Part shown: one piece after another, positions 13,201 through 25,084 of the stretch
Position numbering within the stretch: position 1 is the first letter of the stretch
How the letters are laid out: every line of letters begins with the position of its first letter
Source of the DNA: Scatophagus argus
Taxonomy: Eukaryota; Chordata; Actinopteri; Scatophagidae
DNA: 64,000 nucleotides
NCBI RefSeq assembly: GCF_020382885.2
Contig: NC_058513.1
Coordinates: forward strand, 5,781,408-5,845,407
Reading direction: 5' to 3'
Made by a program: the position numbers and the translations under genes
The notes under the pieces: model-generated
The model's input: only the letters and a program-made list of their open reading frames with translations
Told to the model about the DNA's origin: nothing
Database searches by the model: none

Positions 13201-13451
13201 GCCTCGGAGCGCGCAATGAGTCCTGGGAAATAGAGTTGTATTTTGATATAGTAATTCATAAAAATGTTCGTCAACCTACGCTGTTGTTGTTCCAAATGTG
13301 AAAATAACCCCGTATTTCGTATTCATAATGAAATAATAATGAAATGAAAACAAAAAAGACTTAACAGACTGCCAATATGAGACCAAAAACAGTGCTGTCT
13401 CAAAACTTTGGATATTCAGGAAGTACTGAGGTGTCACATGACGGTCGAAAA
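13201..13451 (+). promoter_or_regulatory. vps35l: Presumed promoter and 5' UTR of vps35l
   Basis: The vps35l start codon at 13452 belongs to a first coding exon of only 17 nt, so transcription must start close upstream. The interval contains TCACATGA at 13434-13441, an M-box or TFE-type E-box variant, and a GCGCGC-containing stretch near 13209-13214. No TATA box is obvious. Whether the promoter is shared with divergent zdhhc16 is an inference from orientation only. Confidence 0.4.
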
Positions 13452-16400
13452 ATGGCTGCGGTGCAGTGGTAAGATGCTCTTTTCTATTTTAAAAACACTC
13501 CGTATGACCAACATAAATCTGTTAAATCGTGTTTATCTATATTGTGCTCATTTTGAGAATGTACACGTTGTGCAAATGTGCATATCACGAGCTTAACTAT
13601 CATTTAGCGTGTCAAATAAAATGTCAACTTACTTGCAGGTTTTCAGCATAACATTTCCAAATATTGTTATGGCTGTGGCCTTTAATCAAGCGTCTTCTTT
13701 GGCTGTCGTCTTTTAAAGATTATGGGAATGCTATGAGTTATTCAACAGGTTTTGTAGCACTGTTATTCAGGTAGTCTAGGTAGAGGTAGGTAAATATAAT
13801 ACTTCTGAGGAAGCCGAGTATTTCATTCCTTAGAGTAATAATAATAACTCATATCTTTGTCATGAGCTGATGTTTGCCTCCCATGATGACAACCAAAGAC
13901 CTTCATCTTTGTGCTTAAAGCAAGACCTCAGATCTTAGTATGACTTAAATCAGTGCCTCTTCTAAAAACTGAGGCACTCCAAATCATACTCCCTAAAAGC
14001 AGATATAAGCCCACATGGTGATGCGAAGGCTCTCTATAGAAACAGCTGAACCTGGTCTGGTCTATCTCTTGTCTATCAAGGCGTTCCCGTGGCCGCAACT
14101 ATGAGGCAGAGCTCCAGAGATGTCGTCCTGAGGCTGCTCTGGTTGACTTTGGAGAGTACCACCCTCTCAAACCCATCATGGTAGACCACATGTTGTTATC
14201 ACTGTCTTCCTACTGTCCAGTCTCATCACAAACACCACTGTCAGCTCTGACTTCCCACTCTCCACCCAGGTGACGGATACAAAGTCCCGCCGTGGAGCTC
14301 GTAAAGGCAGCACCTCCTCATCTTCCTCTTCCTCCTCCTCGGCACCTGCGGACCCCCTCAGCTCCATGCTGGATGGGACCGACCCTCTCTCCATGTTTGC
14401 TGCGGCTTCAGCCAGCGAGGCTCCAGCCGTGTCACACAGTGCCTCCACAGGGGTCAGGTCCCGCTGCATGCAGACCAGTTGATATTTAATACACACATTA
14501 AAAGTAGAGAGAAGACATTAACCAAACTTGTTCTTTAATAGAGATTTTGTGCTTCCAGGACCTTGGCAGAAAGAAGAGGGAGAAAGAGGAAGAAGCGGTG
14601 GGACCAGATTTTGAGCCCTGGTCATCAAAACGAGGAGAAATCCTGGCCAGGTTCACCACCACTGAAAAACTCTCAATTGTGAGTCATCCTCCATCATAAC
14701 AGCAAGCAGAAAGTTGTTCTGTTACTATAAGCTAAAGAAGTTTGTTTAATCAGCCTTGCTTTGTAAGACAAATGTTTCCTATTTCTTTGTCCTCATAGAA
14801 CCTTTTCATGGGCTCTGATAAAGGTAAGACTCATTAAGCTTCACTTAATGGCACAAACATGTACACAAAAGAGATGTATGATCATTTGAAGCTGTATCTG
14901 CACCACTGGAAAAAGATTAAATCTGCTCTCATTAATATATTGCTGTTGTGAGTGGATTAAACAAATAAATGAAAGTGTTTAAAGGGGTCACTCGGGTGAC
15001 AAGCCTACGAAAACAATCGCTCCACTGTAGTTCATCTCAGCTTTATGGAGCTTTTCAGCATCTTTCATCTCATTGCAGCTAAAGGAGGAGTTTATGGAGG
15101 CCAAAACAGAACTAAAAGGACACAAAATATTTGACTTTAATTCACTAGATGTAAATGAACAACATTTTGCTAATATGTTAGCCTTATTGATAACTTAATG
15201 AGGTGATAATACATCAGTTTTATCTTTATGGTCTCTTGTGCTGTCCAAAATGGCAAAATACTCAATCATTGCCACTTTAAATAATCTTAAAAAAAAAACA
15301 CTACAGAGGCTGTAGTTTTCACGATGACCAAGATAAAAAAAAAAAAAAAAAAAACACTCCTGTTGCCATTGTAGGAAAAGCACCAAGTCCAGGATCAGCT
15401 GTTTCAGAGAAAGTTCGTACCCGTCTGGAGGAGCTGGATGATCTGGAGGAGGTATGTTTTTCTCTATCAAACAACAGATGGAAACAGGCTTGTATGTGTC
15501 TTAACTGTATGTGTGGTCCTGTTTAGCTGAATGTTCGCCACCTGTCTGCGTGGCTGCTTAAATAAGCTGCAGAATTCATCAACAGAATAAAGTTTTATTG
15601 AAGCTGAGTAAGCAGAGTGAATGTGTGTTTGTGTGTGTGTGTGTGCAGGGTTCCCAGAGAGAGCTGCTGAACCTCTCCCAGCAGGACTACGCCAACCGCA
15701 TCGAGGAGCTGAACCAGTCCCTGAAGGAGGCCTGGGCCGCTGACCAGAAGGTCAAAGCCCTGAAGATAGTCATCCAGGTAAGTCCCAGCAATTCAAAACG
15801 CTCAACATAATGACAATGAAACCCTCTTGAATTCTGCGTGAAATCACTTGGTCTGATCTGTGGTCTGCCTTCCAGTGCTCCAAACTTCTGTCCGACACCT
15901 CTGTGATCCAGTTCTACCCCAGCAAGTTTGTCCTCATCACTGATATCCTCGACACTTTCGGTGTGTAGCCTTGCCTTGTGTTGTCTTTGTTCGGTGAAAA
16001 ACAAATCAGGTTTTCTGATTGAAGCCTCACTTGTTTGTAGGGCGGCTGGTGTACGACAGAATCTATACCATGTGTTCAGACCCAAGACCCCTACCAGGTA
16101 CGGTTGGGATGGTGTGTTTGTTCCCAGATCTCGTTGCATTTCATTTGAGCCTGTTGAAGCACTCGAGGTTATTGCATTTAGACTTGTTGCCTTTTCAGAC
16201 TCGTTCACAGTGGAAGATGTGAACGATACAGCCAAGGAGACGTGCCTCAACTGGTTCTTCAAGATCGCCTCCATCAGAGAGCTTCTGCCCAGACTGTATC
16301 CTTCACCGCCATCACTGCTTAAATCTGTTCTCGAAAACACTTTACAGATGATCAAGACTAAATCCAGATCTAGTCTCTTTCTGTCTTTTGATTAGTTGCA

Positions 16401-19400
16401 AACATTTTTCTTTATCTGAGCATTAGTTTTACATTTAGAAGAACGCATAGACCATCTTGGAATAACTTGATTCACTCTTTTCGAGTCTTAACTGGACCTG
16501 GATTGGAAAAGGTTGTCATCAGAGACGCACTCCTAACCTCATGTATAAGTCTGACTCTTTGACCTCTGTGAACAGATACGTGGAAGCTGCTATTCTCAAG
16601 TGCAACCGCTTCATGAACAAATCGTACGTTTTTAACGGCTTTGTGACTCTAAATCTCTGATATAGTGAATAGTTTCAGTCATTTTTAAAATACCATGCCT
16701 TTACTGGTTCCAAAGATCTTCAGAATGACATTTTTGATTAGTTTTAGAAGAAGCAAATAACACCGGCTGCTTTCACCTTCCACAGCGGCATTCAGGAGAC
16801 GCTCCCTCGGTTGACAGCCATGATCAGAGGGATCGGAGACCCCCTGGTGGCAGCGTACACCAGAGCTTACCTCTGCAGGGTGAGACCTGCTCACTTCTTA
16901 CCTTTTATCCTGTATATTTGTTTGTCTTTCTCACCTGTCTCCGTTTCTGAACCTCTTCTCATCTCTTTCTTCACCGTCTTCACTTTTCCTATCTGGACAG
17001 CTGCATTTCCCTCCAGATTGACTTAAATTCTTGTTTTCTAATTTGATTCGCTTATGGGGAAAAGGAATAACATTTTCTGTGTTTCTTTGCAATTATTCCT
17101 TTGCATATACTTTGTATTATAGCATAATGTTCTCAATTTTATCTTGACATTTTAAATGTTTCCCAGTTATTCAGAGAACACTTCACTTTTTAGCATTGTT
17201 ATTGTTTAAGGAAAAACAAGGTCTGGGGCCAAAGATAACAGATAACAAAGATAACTCTCTCTCTTCCCCCAGGTGGGCATGGAGGTTGCCCCGCACCTGA
17301 AAGACTGCCTGAACCGCAACTTCTTTGACCTGCTCAGCACCTTCCGACAGATCAGCGGGGAGAGCGTCCAGAACCAGCTGGTCCTGCAGAAGGTGGAGGT
17401 GCCCGAGTACCTGACGCTTTATTCACCCGCCATCAACTGGATCCTGCAGTGCATCGCCTACAGAGCTCCAGAGGCACGCAGTCACACGCACATTTTACAT
17501 AGAGTTTATTTAGCTTTAGTTTTATTTCATTTCCGTGCAGGAGTCTGGCTCAGTCTAAACTGCTGTCTGTGTATGCATTTCAGCCTTTGCTGACAGAGAT
17601 GATGGAGCGATGCAAGAAGCTGGGGAACAAGTGAGTGCTTTCAGAAACATAGCAAAGCTGATGTGATGTGTCAATTTGTAGCTTACTTGCTGTCCATGAA
17701 AGATAAGATTCTACAAGAGGTGCATCAGGTCTCAGTGGACGAATCTCTGGTAAACAAGAAACATATTTCTGTTACGCAAAATGATTCTTCTTTAGCTTTA
17801 TTCTTATTGTGAGTTCTGGAATAATTTTGTTTGTGTCACATCAAATTATTCAGATAATTTCTTTTCAGGAGTCACCAGTCATAAAGCTTTGGAAAAACTA
17901 AATGAAAAATGAAAAAAAGACACAGAAGGCGTTCACAGGATAATACACTGTCAAAAAAAACAAAAGTTTTACTCAACTTTTACTCGGTCGTTTTGCAAAG
18001 ATCCAACATGGTTTTTGTTTCCCACAGTGCCTTGCTGCTGAATTCAGTCATGAGGGCGTTCAGGCCTGAGTTTGTTGCGGCCAGAGCCACCGACTTCATT
18101 GGTATGATCAAGGACTGTGACGAGGCCGGCTTCCCCAAGGTCAGAGGACATGAACATTCACAATGTGAGGATCCAGTTAATGTAAATGTATGAATATTAA
18201 AAAAAAGCTCAATTGCCGTTTCCTCCCCAGCATCTGTTGTTTGGGTCTCTGGGTCGCAGTCTGACGTGTGCCGACCCTCCAGAGTCCGAGAGGCTGACGA
18301 TCCTGAATGAAGCCTGGAAGGTCATCACCAAAGTCCGCAATCCTCAGGTACTGTGAGAGCCACGCAGCTCTCTCACAGACGTTTATTTCTCTTTAAAAAA
18401 AATTTTAAGTCATGACTGCGCATGTGATTGTGGTTTTTAGGATTACGTCAACTGTGCTGAGATCTGGGTGGAGTTCACCTGCCGACACTTCACAGTGAGT
18501 ACAGCGCAGGAGAGATGGGGGTGGCTGCCTCTCTTTATATTAGCTGGGATTTAAAGCTTCTCCTTCTTTTGTTTATTCTCCTGCTTTCAGAAACGTGAGG
18601 TCAACACCATTCTGGCCGACGTCATCAAGCACATGACCCCCGACCGGGCGTTTGAGGACGCATATCCTCAGGTTAGCAGCTCATTGGCTAACAAGACAGC
18701 ACATCCTGTTTGAAACTGAAGCTCTTTCTTCCTCTGCTCTGTAGCGACTCATTTTGTTTTGTTCTGTGTCCAGCTGCAGTCAGTGATCAGCAAGATCCTC
18801 ATATACTTTCACAACTTCTCCGTCCTCTTCTCAATGGTGAGTACCCACCAGTTCGTTGAAACAACCGCTCCCTGGAGGCCTGAAATAACCGGCGATGAGT
18901 GACTTCCATGGTGCCACAGTTTCCCAATGTTCCCCAATGTTTCTGTTTCCCAGGAGCGTTTCCTGCCGTTCCTGGACATGTTTCAGAAGGACAGTGTGAG
19001 GGTGGAGGTTTGCAGATCCATCATGGAGGTCTTCATCAAGTGAGAGTTTGATGAAATAAGTGAAAAACAAGGCACACATTTTGCAAACGAATGTGTTAGT
19101 TTAAAATGTTTGTCTTCAGACACCAGGTGGAGCCCACCAGAGACCCGGTCATCCTCAACGCTATGTTGCACATCTGCAAGACCATGCACGACTCTGTCAA
19201 GTAAGCTGTGTGTGTGTGTGTCTCTGCGTTTTTGTGTTATATATACCTGTAATTAATTTCATAGTAATTGTCTTTTGCTTTTTAGTCTTTTTTATTAATT
19301 CTAGTCTATGTTTGTGATTTTGAGCACTTAGTTTTCCCCAGTTCATGTCGATTGTTGATAAGGACAGATGTTTCACCTGAGGGCTGCTCTGCTGATCAAC

Positions 19401-22093
19401 AGCCCTGGCTCAGTCACCTGTCTGCTCTCTGCGTTGCAGTGCTCTCACTCTTGAGGATGAGAAGAGATCTTTGGCTCTGCTGATTATCGGCTTCATCCGC
19501 ATGGTGAGTGGTGGTAATGGAGAAACATGCCAAACAGTCCACATCATGAAAGTGTTTTAATGGTTTTTGGACGACAGTGGAGCTCTTTGGCACAGAAAGG
19601 CATATCAGGCTGTGAATACACACACAGCACTTATTAGTAGGATCTTGGTGTCTTTTATGGGACTTGATGACAATAAGGAATGAGAATTTTCTCTTAAACC
19701 GTTTACTCCACTGGGAGATTTTTCTTTTGTTTCTTCACATTAGTAAATTACCTTCTTAATCTTTCCAATTTCTCCTCATGAAACTTGTTTATCCTACTGA
19801 TGTAAATTTCTTTTGAGCTTGAAATGTTTTGAAAGTGTTTTTATTTTTGACCAGGAGACAGTTAGTCCTGTATTTTCCAACCAAAATGACACAATCCTCC
19901 ATACTGTCGCCGCGTAAAAGAAGCTCTGTTTTCCCACTTCTTGTTCAGGTTTCCTTTGGTCGTGACTTCGAGCAGCAGTTGAGTTTCTGTGTGGAGGCCA
20001 GAGCCACCTTCAGTAACCTGGAGCCAGTGCTGGTGCAGCTCATCCACGTCAGTATACATCAGTGTGTTTCATTTGTGTGTGAGTGAGATTCGTGCAGCGC
20101 GTTCTCAATGTTTGCCTTCTCGTTTCCAGACGGTGAACCAGCTGGCGATGGAGACCAGTAGGGTGATGAGAGGGAGTCATTCCCGAAAAACGGCGGCTTT
20201 CGTAAGGGTGAGTCAATTACGCACGTAGTCTGATCCCTGCGGGCCTTCTCCCACAGAAAGAGGTTTCAGCGATGCCTCAGAATCAGGGGGAAGAAAGTGA
20301 GCCCGGCGTTGGCTGCTGATGTCTCATACCAATTCAATGAGTGCTTTGTTTCCCTCTCCTCCAGGCGTGCGCTGCCTACAGTTTCATCACCATCCCGTCC
20401 CTCAGCAGCATCTTCAGTCGTCTCAGCCTCTATCTGCTCTCTGGTCAGGTGGCGTTGGCAAACCAGTGTCTCTCCCAGGGTGAGCAGCTGCCTCCTTTCG
20501 GGTTTTAAACAATGATTAAAACATTCAGGTCACAGTCAACATTCAAAAGCGGAGGTGATGGCAAGTTGGATTTTTTCTTTGTCTCAGCACCTGACATTCT
20601 CGTTGTTTTTCCTCTCTTCTTCCCTTGCATCCTTCCCTCTTTCCTTTTTTGTTTTTTTTTTGTTTTTGCTTTTTTCTCTCTCTGATCTCCTTCCTTCATC
20701 AACATTACTTTTTCATACACCCATCTCATTACCTTCCTACCTCTGTTTCCTAACTTTCCATCCTTCTTCTCTCCCTTTTCCCACCTCCCATCCTTGTTTT
20801 CACACCTCCAGCGGATGCTTTCCTAAAGGCAGCAGTCAGTATTCTTCCGGAGGTTCCTCGCTCCATCAGTGTGGAGGGGAAGCTTCGCTCGTCGGAGAGC
20901 TTCCTGCTTGACTTCATCAACAACTTCCTGGCTACACTGCTGGTTGTCCCGGTAACACAGTCCATCCACTCCTCAGCCTTACAGTGCAGAGGGATGAGGA
21001 AAATCATCCAAACTGAAAACATTTAAGGCCTCCTCATCTCTCTGTTTAGTCAAAGGAGGAAGCAAACAGGATAATCTCCCTAAAACGTCCTCGATGGTTA
21101 CATAAATGTTTGTGTGCTTGTAGGACCATCCAGAGCACGGCGTGCTCTACCTCGTCCGCGGTTTGCTCAACATGGTCCAGGATTACACCTGGGAGGACAA
21201 CAGCGACGCTAAGGTGCGGGTTTACATCAGTGCTCTGCCCCTGCTGGCCGCCATGAGCCAGGAAAGCTACCTCTACGCCATCCCTAAAGGTCTGCACACA
21301 TGAAAACATCTATGGTACACTGCAGGCCAAACCTCTGCTCATATTTCATATTTTTTCTCTTAAAGATAAAATCCAGATTTATGGATTAAATTTAATTTCT
21401 CTACACATTTAAAAGTTTTTAAGTGTTGCATGACAAGAGCTTTTACTCATTTTTCCTCCCATTTCCTGTTCCCAGTGGACTCCAATGAGACACTTTATGG
21501 AGGAGACCCCAAATTTCTATCGGAGATCAACAAGCTGTGCGAGACTCTGATCGGACAGATCCTGGACCACCTGAAGGCACTGGGTCGGGACGAGGTGTGT
21601 GGTGCTTTTCCTCCCCTTGCACTCTTTCATTTTTTTGTCGGCAGTGCTTTCCCCTCACAAGCAGCGTTGTATTCACACGTTCTTCTTGTCCCCTTTGCAG
21701 CAGAGCACACGGCGTCAGAGCACTTTAGCCTTTTCCCTGTTTGGCGTCCTGCTGGCTCACGGTGACCTGAGGAACAACAAGCTGAGCCAGCTGGCCGTCA
21801 ACCTGTGGAACCTCAGCCACAAACACGGATACTGTGAGACTCGTGTCTCAGTGAGTTCTCACACACACACACACCTGTAATTGTTTAAATGTTTGTTGTA
21901 CTCACTGCAGCTTACAGTCTCATTTATCTCAAAGAGCGGTGAACATGCTTCATGTGAGTGCAGCCGCAGTGATTTCCTCTCGTTTCTGCTTCAGGTCCGG
22001 ACTCTGGAGTACATCAAACACCAGGCTCAGCAGCCTGAAATGACTCACCTGACAGATGCAGTCCAGAGGCTGGCACTGCAGTCCCGCACCTGA
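13452..22093 (+). CDS. vps35l: VPS35L, scaffold subunit of the retriever endosomal recycling complex
   Basis: VPS35L (C16orf62) is the VPS35-like alpha-solenoid that with VPS26C and VPS29 forms retriever and, with the CCC complex, recycles integrins and other cargo from endosomes. Thirty coding exons: 13452-13468, 14081-14180, 14270-14452, 14559-14678, 14799-14823, 15375-15451, 15649-15777, 15876-15960, 16041-16097, 16199-16295, 16576-16623, 16786-16879, 17273-17473, 17584-17630, 18028-18139, 18231-18347, 18441-18494, 18591-18671, 18774-18836, 18954-19039, 19120-19200, 19440-19503, 19949-20047, 20130-20207, 20365-20479, 20812-20951, 21124-21289, 21476-21594, 21701-21850, 21995-22093. They sum to 2904 nt, or 967 aa, near the human length. 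Marks include nine serines at 55-63, DPL motifs at 67-69 and 77-79, [20 protein letters not shown], and the C-terminus ending LALQSRT. One intron (17474-17583) begins GC rather than GT. Confidence 0.96.
15629..15646 (+). repeat. TG-rich acceptor tract before vps35l exon 15649-15777
   Basis: The 3' end of this intron is a TG repeat running straight into the CAG acceptor at 15646-15648, in place of a normal polypyrimidine tract. The exon that follows is certain from protein similarity ([20 protein letters not shown]). Confidence 0.75.
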
Positions 22094-22135
22094 ACTTCAG
22101 CAATCTTTGTAAAATATCTGCGACAAGTTTGTGTA

Positions 22136-22141
22136 AATAAA
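22136..22141 (+). terminator. vps35l: Poly(A) signal AATAAA of vps35l
   Basis: A canonical AATAAA begins 43 nt after the vps35l stop codon (22091-22093). It predicts an unusually short 3' UTR of roughly 60-80 nt. A T/G-containing region follows. Later hexamers (near 22378 and 22463) are alternatives. Confidence 0.65.
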
Positions 22142-25084
22142 AGATAGCAAAAAGAAGGAAAAAGATGCCTTAATGTATTTGTGTGAACATTTGAAGGGTT
22201 GCAGATGGATAAAAAGCACTTTGTGTACCTTATTTGACATCAGTTTGGACCGATGTAAAGAAAAAAAAACAAACAATATTGATAAGTTGCAGACAACTAA
22301 AAATATTGATATTTTGACACAAAGAGGAAAAGAAAGCCATATCAGTAATAACATGTTGTCCTCTGTGCATTTGTAGAAATAAACATTAATCCTGCCATGT
22401 ATTTAAATCATTCAGATTCACTATTTTCTTTCACTAACTATTTAAAATACACCTCATGATGCAATAAAAACAAACAGGACAACGTTAGTTTTAAGACATT
22501 CTCAAACTCTTCTCAGTTGTTGTTTATTTACTCAGTTACTTAATCATCAAAAAGGCAAACACTCCCCTTTAGTTCTCAAAGGGAAATAATGATGAAAAAC
22601 AAAAACAAACAGCTGTAATGGTGGACTCAGAGACAGACAGGATTTTGGTCACATACCTTTTTCTTCACACCGCCAGATAATCAAACTCTTACAAAACTGA
22701 CTTTTAGGTTAGCAAACAAAATGATCTCTGCACCCAAACAACAAAATAAAGCTTTGATGGTTGACTGAATAATAAATGTTGCGTAATACGAACAGTGAAA
22801 CGTGCTCTCCGTTTACTGTTTAACTGGATGATCTCTTTGGAAAATGTGTGCTGTTGAGGAACCCTAAAAGTCAATTTTGCCCGGATTTCCCTTTACATGT
22901 TTGACCTCATTAGCTGAACTGGGAGGTCTGCAAGAAGAGTCGCTCCTCCTTAACAAACAGGACGTTTCATCACAATCAAACACAATACGGTTAAAGCTGA
23001 GTCATTTTAATTTATTTTAATTTGTTTGCAGTGTTTTGGGTTTTTCTTTTTCCAGTCTCTTGTGGCTGCTGCCGTTAACTCTGTCTGCCACATCGCTGGT
23101 GTCCTCTCATCTTCAACACGGCAACATAAGATGGAGTCAGAGCAGAGCGTGTACACTGACAACACAACACTATTCTATCTGTCCCTCTGTAGCACTACGA
23201 CACTGAGCCAGCTGGTCTCATATGGTTTGCAAAAATGGCCAACGCTAAATTAGCAATTTATGAAAGATAAACATGTAAATAAAGCCATAAAATGAACCAG
23301 TAACCTGTTTATGTAATTAATTCATTTTCATTGAATTATTTTTTTTTTTTGGTTTATTGATTTCTTTTTCATTAATACAGGAACCTTAGAATAATACTCC
23401 CCAAAAATGATTTTTCTCAGGCAACATACTGGTACATTTACATGATTATCTATCATTATTTCTTATTTAGTATTGGTCATTTTGGTTGTTCTGTAAGTCC
23501 CACACAGATTTTTTTTTTTTTTTAAACAAGAAGTCAATAAAACATTACTCTACATTGGAAGACCTCTGGACTAGTTTCCTAGTATTAGACTGAATTCAAC
23601 TTGATAGGAGAGATGTGACCCCTTTTAAGATGATCTGGAGCACAGGTTAGGGATTTTAAAAAGACAAAAATCCTAAAACAGCAGACTGGCAAGACCTGGT
23701 CTGAGTGAACCACGAGGACAAAAAGAAGCTGAAGACTGTAAATGATGTCTGGAGGAACAGGCAGATTGAGAGCGTTCTCTGAGGGAAGTTAACACTGATA
23801 AAACTGTAGCTGCTGCATGAATCACACTTCTGATTGTGCACTGGCTGAACTGACATCAGACCACTGATCCACCTCCAAGAAGAACTGTTTAACTGGAGTA
23901 TAAAAAGAGACAACAGAGTGGGACAATAGACACAGCCAGAAGCCGGTTTAGCATTTTATAACATGAAAAGCAAGATTCACTCCAAACAGGCCAGGTTTCA
24001 CAGCGTCCCATTTTGCTCTTCTAATAAAGATCACTGTACAGACATGGAAGGTAACCCCAACTTTGACTTTTTATTTTACATAGCAACACGTAGACAGCCA
24101 GAGCCAACAACCAGCAAAACACAAGTGCCTCAAACGCCTCATTGCCAGACATGTTTTTACGACTTCACAAGTTAAACAAAGAAAACGGAAAAATTGGATT
24201 TCTCCCATGAGTTTATCTTGGAAATGCAAACAAGCTCAGCAGCAGTTCAGCAAGTGCACAGTAAAAGTGTGGCCTCCGCACTGGAGCTGTTTGTATACAT
24301 ACAACCGAACGAGCAGAAATGTTAACCACCACTATGACCTGTGGAGGACACGCTGAGCAGAACAGGTTTGTTTGCTTGATGACCTCTGGGAAAAAAAAAA
24401 AAAAAAAAAGAAAAACAACTTCTTGTTGTATTTTTGTCCATACAGCTAATAGACAAATGAGAACCTGAAAGGTGGGGCTGACTGCAAGGAGCAATTTAAA
24501 TTACTACTGAAGAAGATACTTAACAAAGTCATTGAAAAGTGCCAAAAAGAGCAACACTGTGGCTCTGATTAGGCTCCATGTGGCTGTCTGACAAATTAAA
24601 CAATTGGATAATTGTAGTGAGTTGACTAAAACCTCTTACAATGATGTCCTCAACGCCATTATGAAGAGGAGATTTCATGTGTGATGCTATCCTCTCCAAT
24701 GCGAGACTCTAACTCTCATCTCCTGAGAGCAGGTTTTCACAGGGACAGGACAGTTTGTTACGTTTAAAAATCGTACACCCTAAACAGAGAGCAAGAGTCC
24801 CAAACTAACAAAAATAAAATAATATAATGTTACAATAAGTCAGCACAGGAAGAGTTTGCAGTTTGGCGCAGTCAGTCCCGGCAGCGCCAAGTGGGATGTT
24901 TTGGCGGACTGATAAGTGCTCTGATTTTAGACTGGATGGGTGGGGGAGGGGTTTTTTGGAAACAGCACGCCTCTGAAAACACAGAGCAGCACCTCGCCCC
25001 ACCCTCGTTGTGGAGGTGAAGTATGGAGGCATCGTAGTCTTCCTCTTTTTTGTGTTCATTTGTTCTCTTTGTCCGGGGCCTGGT
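22142..25084. other. Convergent spacer vps35l/get4, probably including the get4 3' UTR
   Basis: No coding exon is recognised. The sequence is AT-rich with T runs (23340-23350, 23511-23523) and an A run at 24392-24409. Several TTTATT hexamers (AATAAA on the get4 strand), for example 24070-24075 and 23353-23358, could end get4 transcripts, but none can be chosen. A G-rich patch lies near 24938-24950 (GGGTGGGGGAGGGG). Confidence 0.5.

Noticed and set aside
14176-14496. An acidic minus-strand frame (EEEEEEDEE)
   Set aside because: It is the complement of the polyserine-coding vps35l exon.
15687-16355. A 222-codon minus-strand open frame
   Set aside because: It is the antisense shadow of several vps35l exons and the introns between them.
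20555-20911. A 118-codon frame over a vps35l intron
   Set aside because: It is mostly the pyrimidine-rich intron before exon 20812 and reads that exon in the wrong frame.
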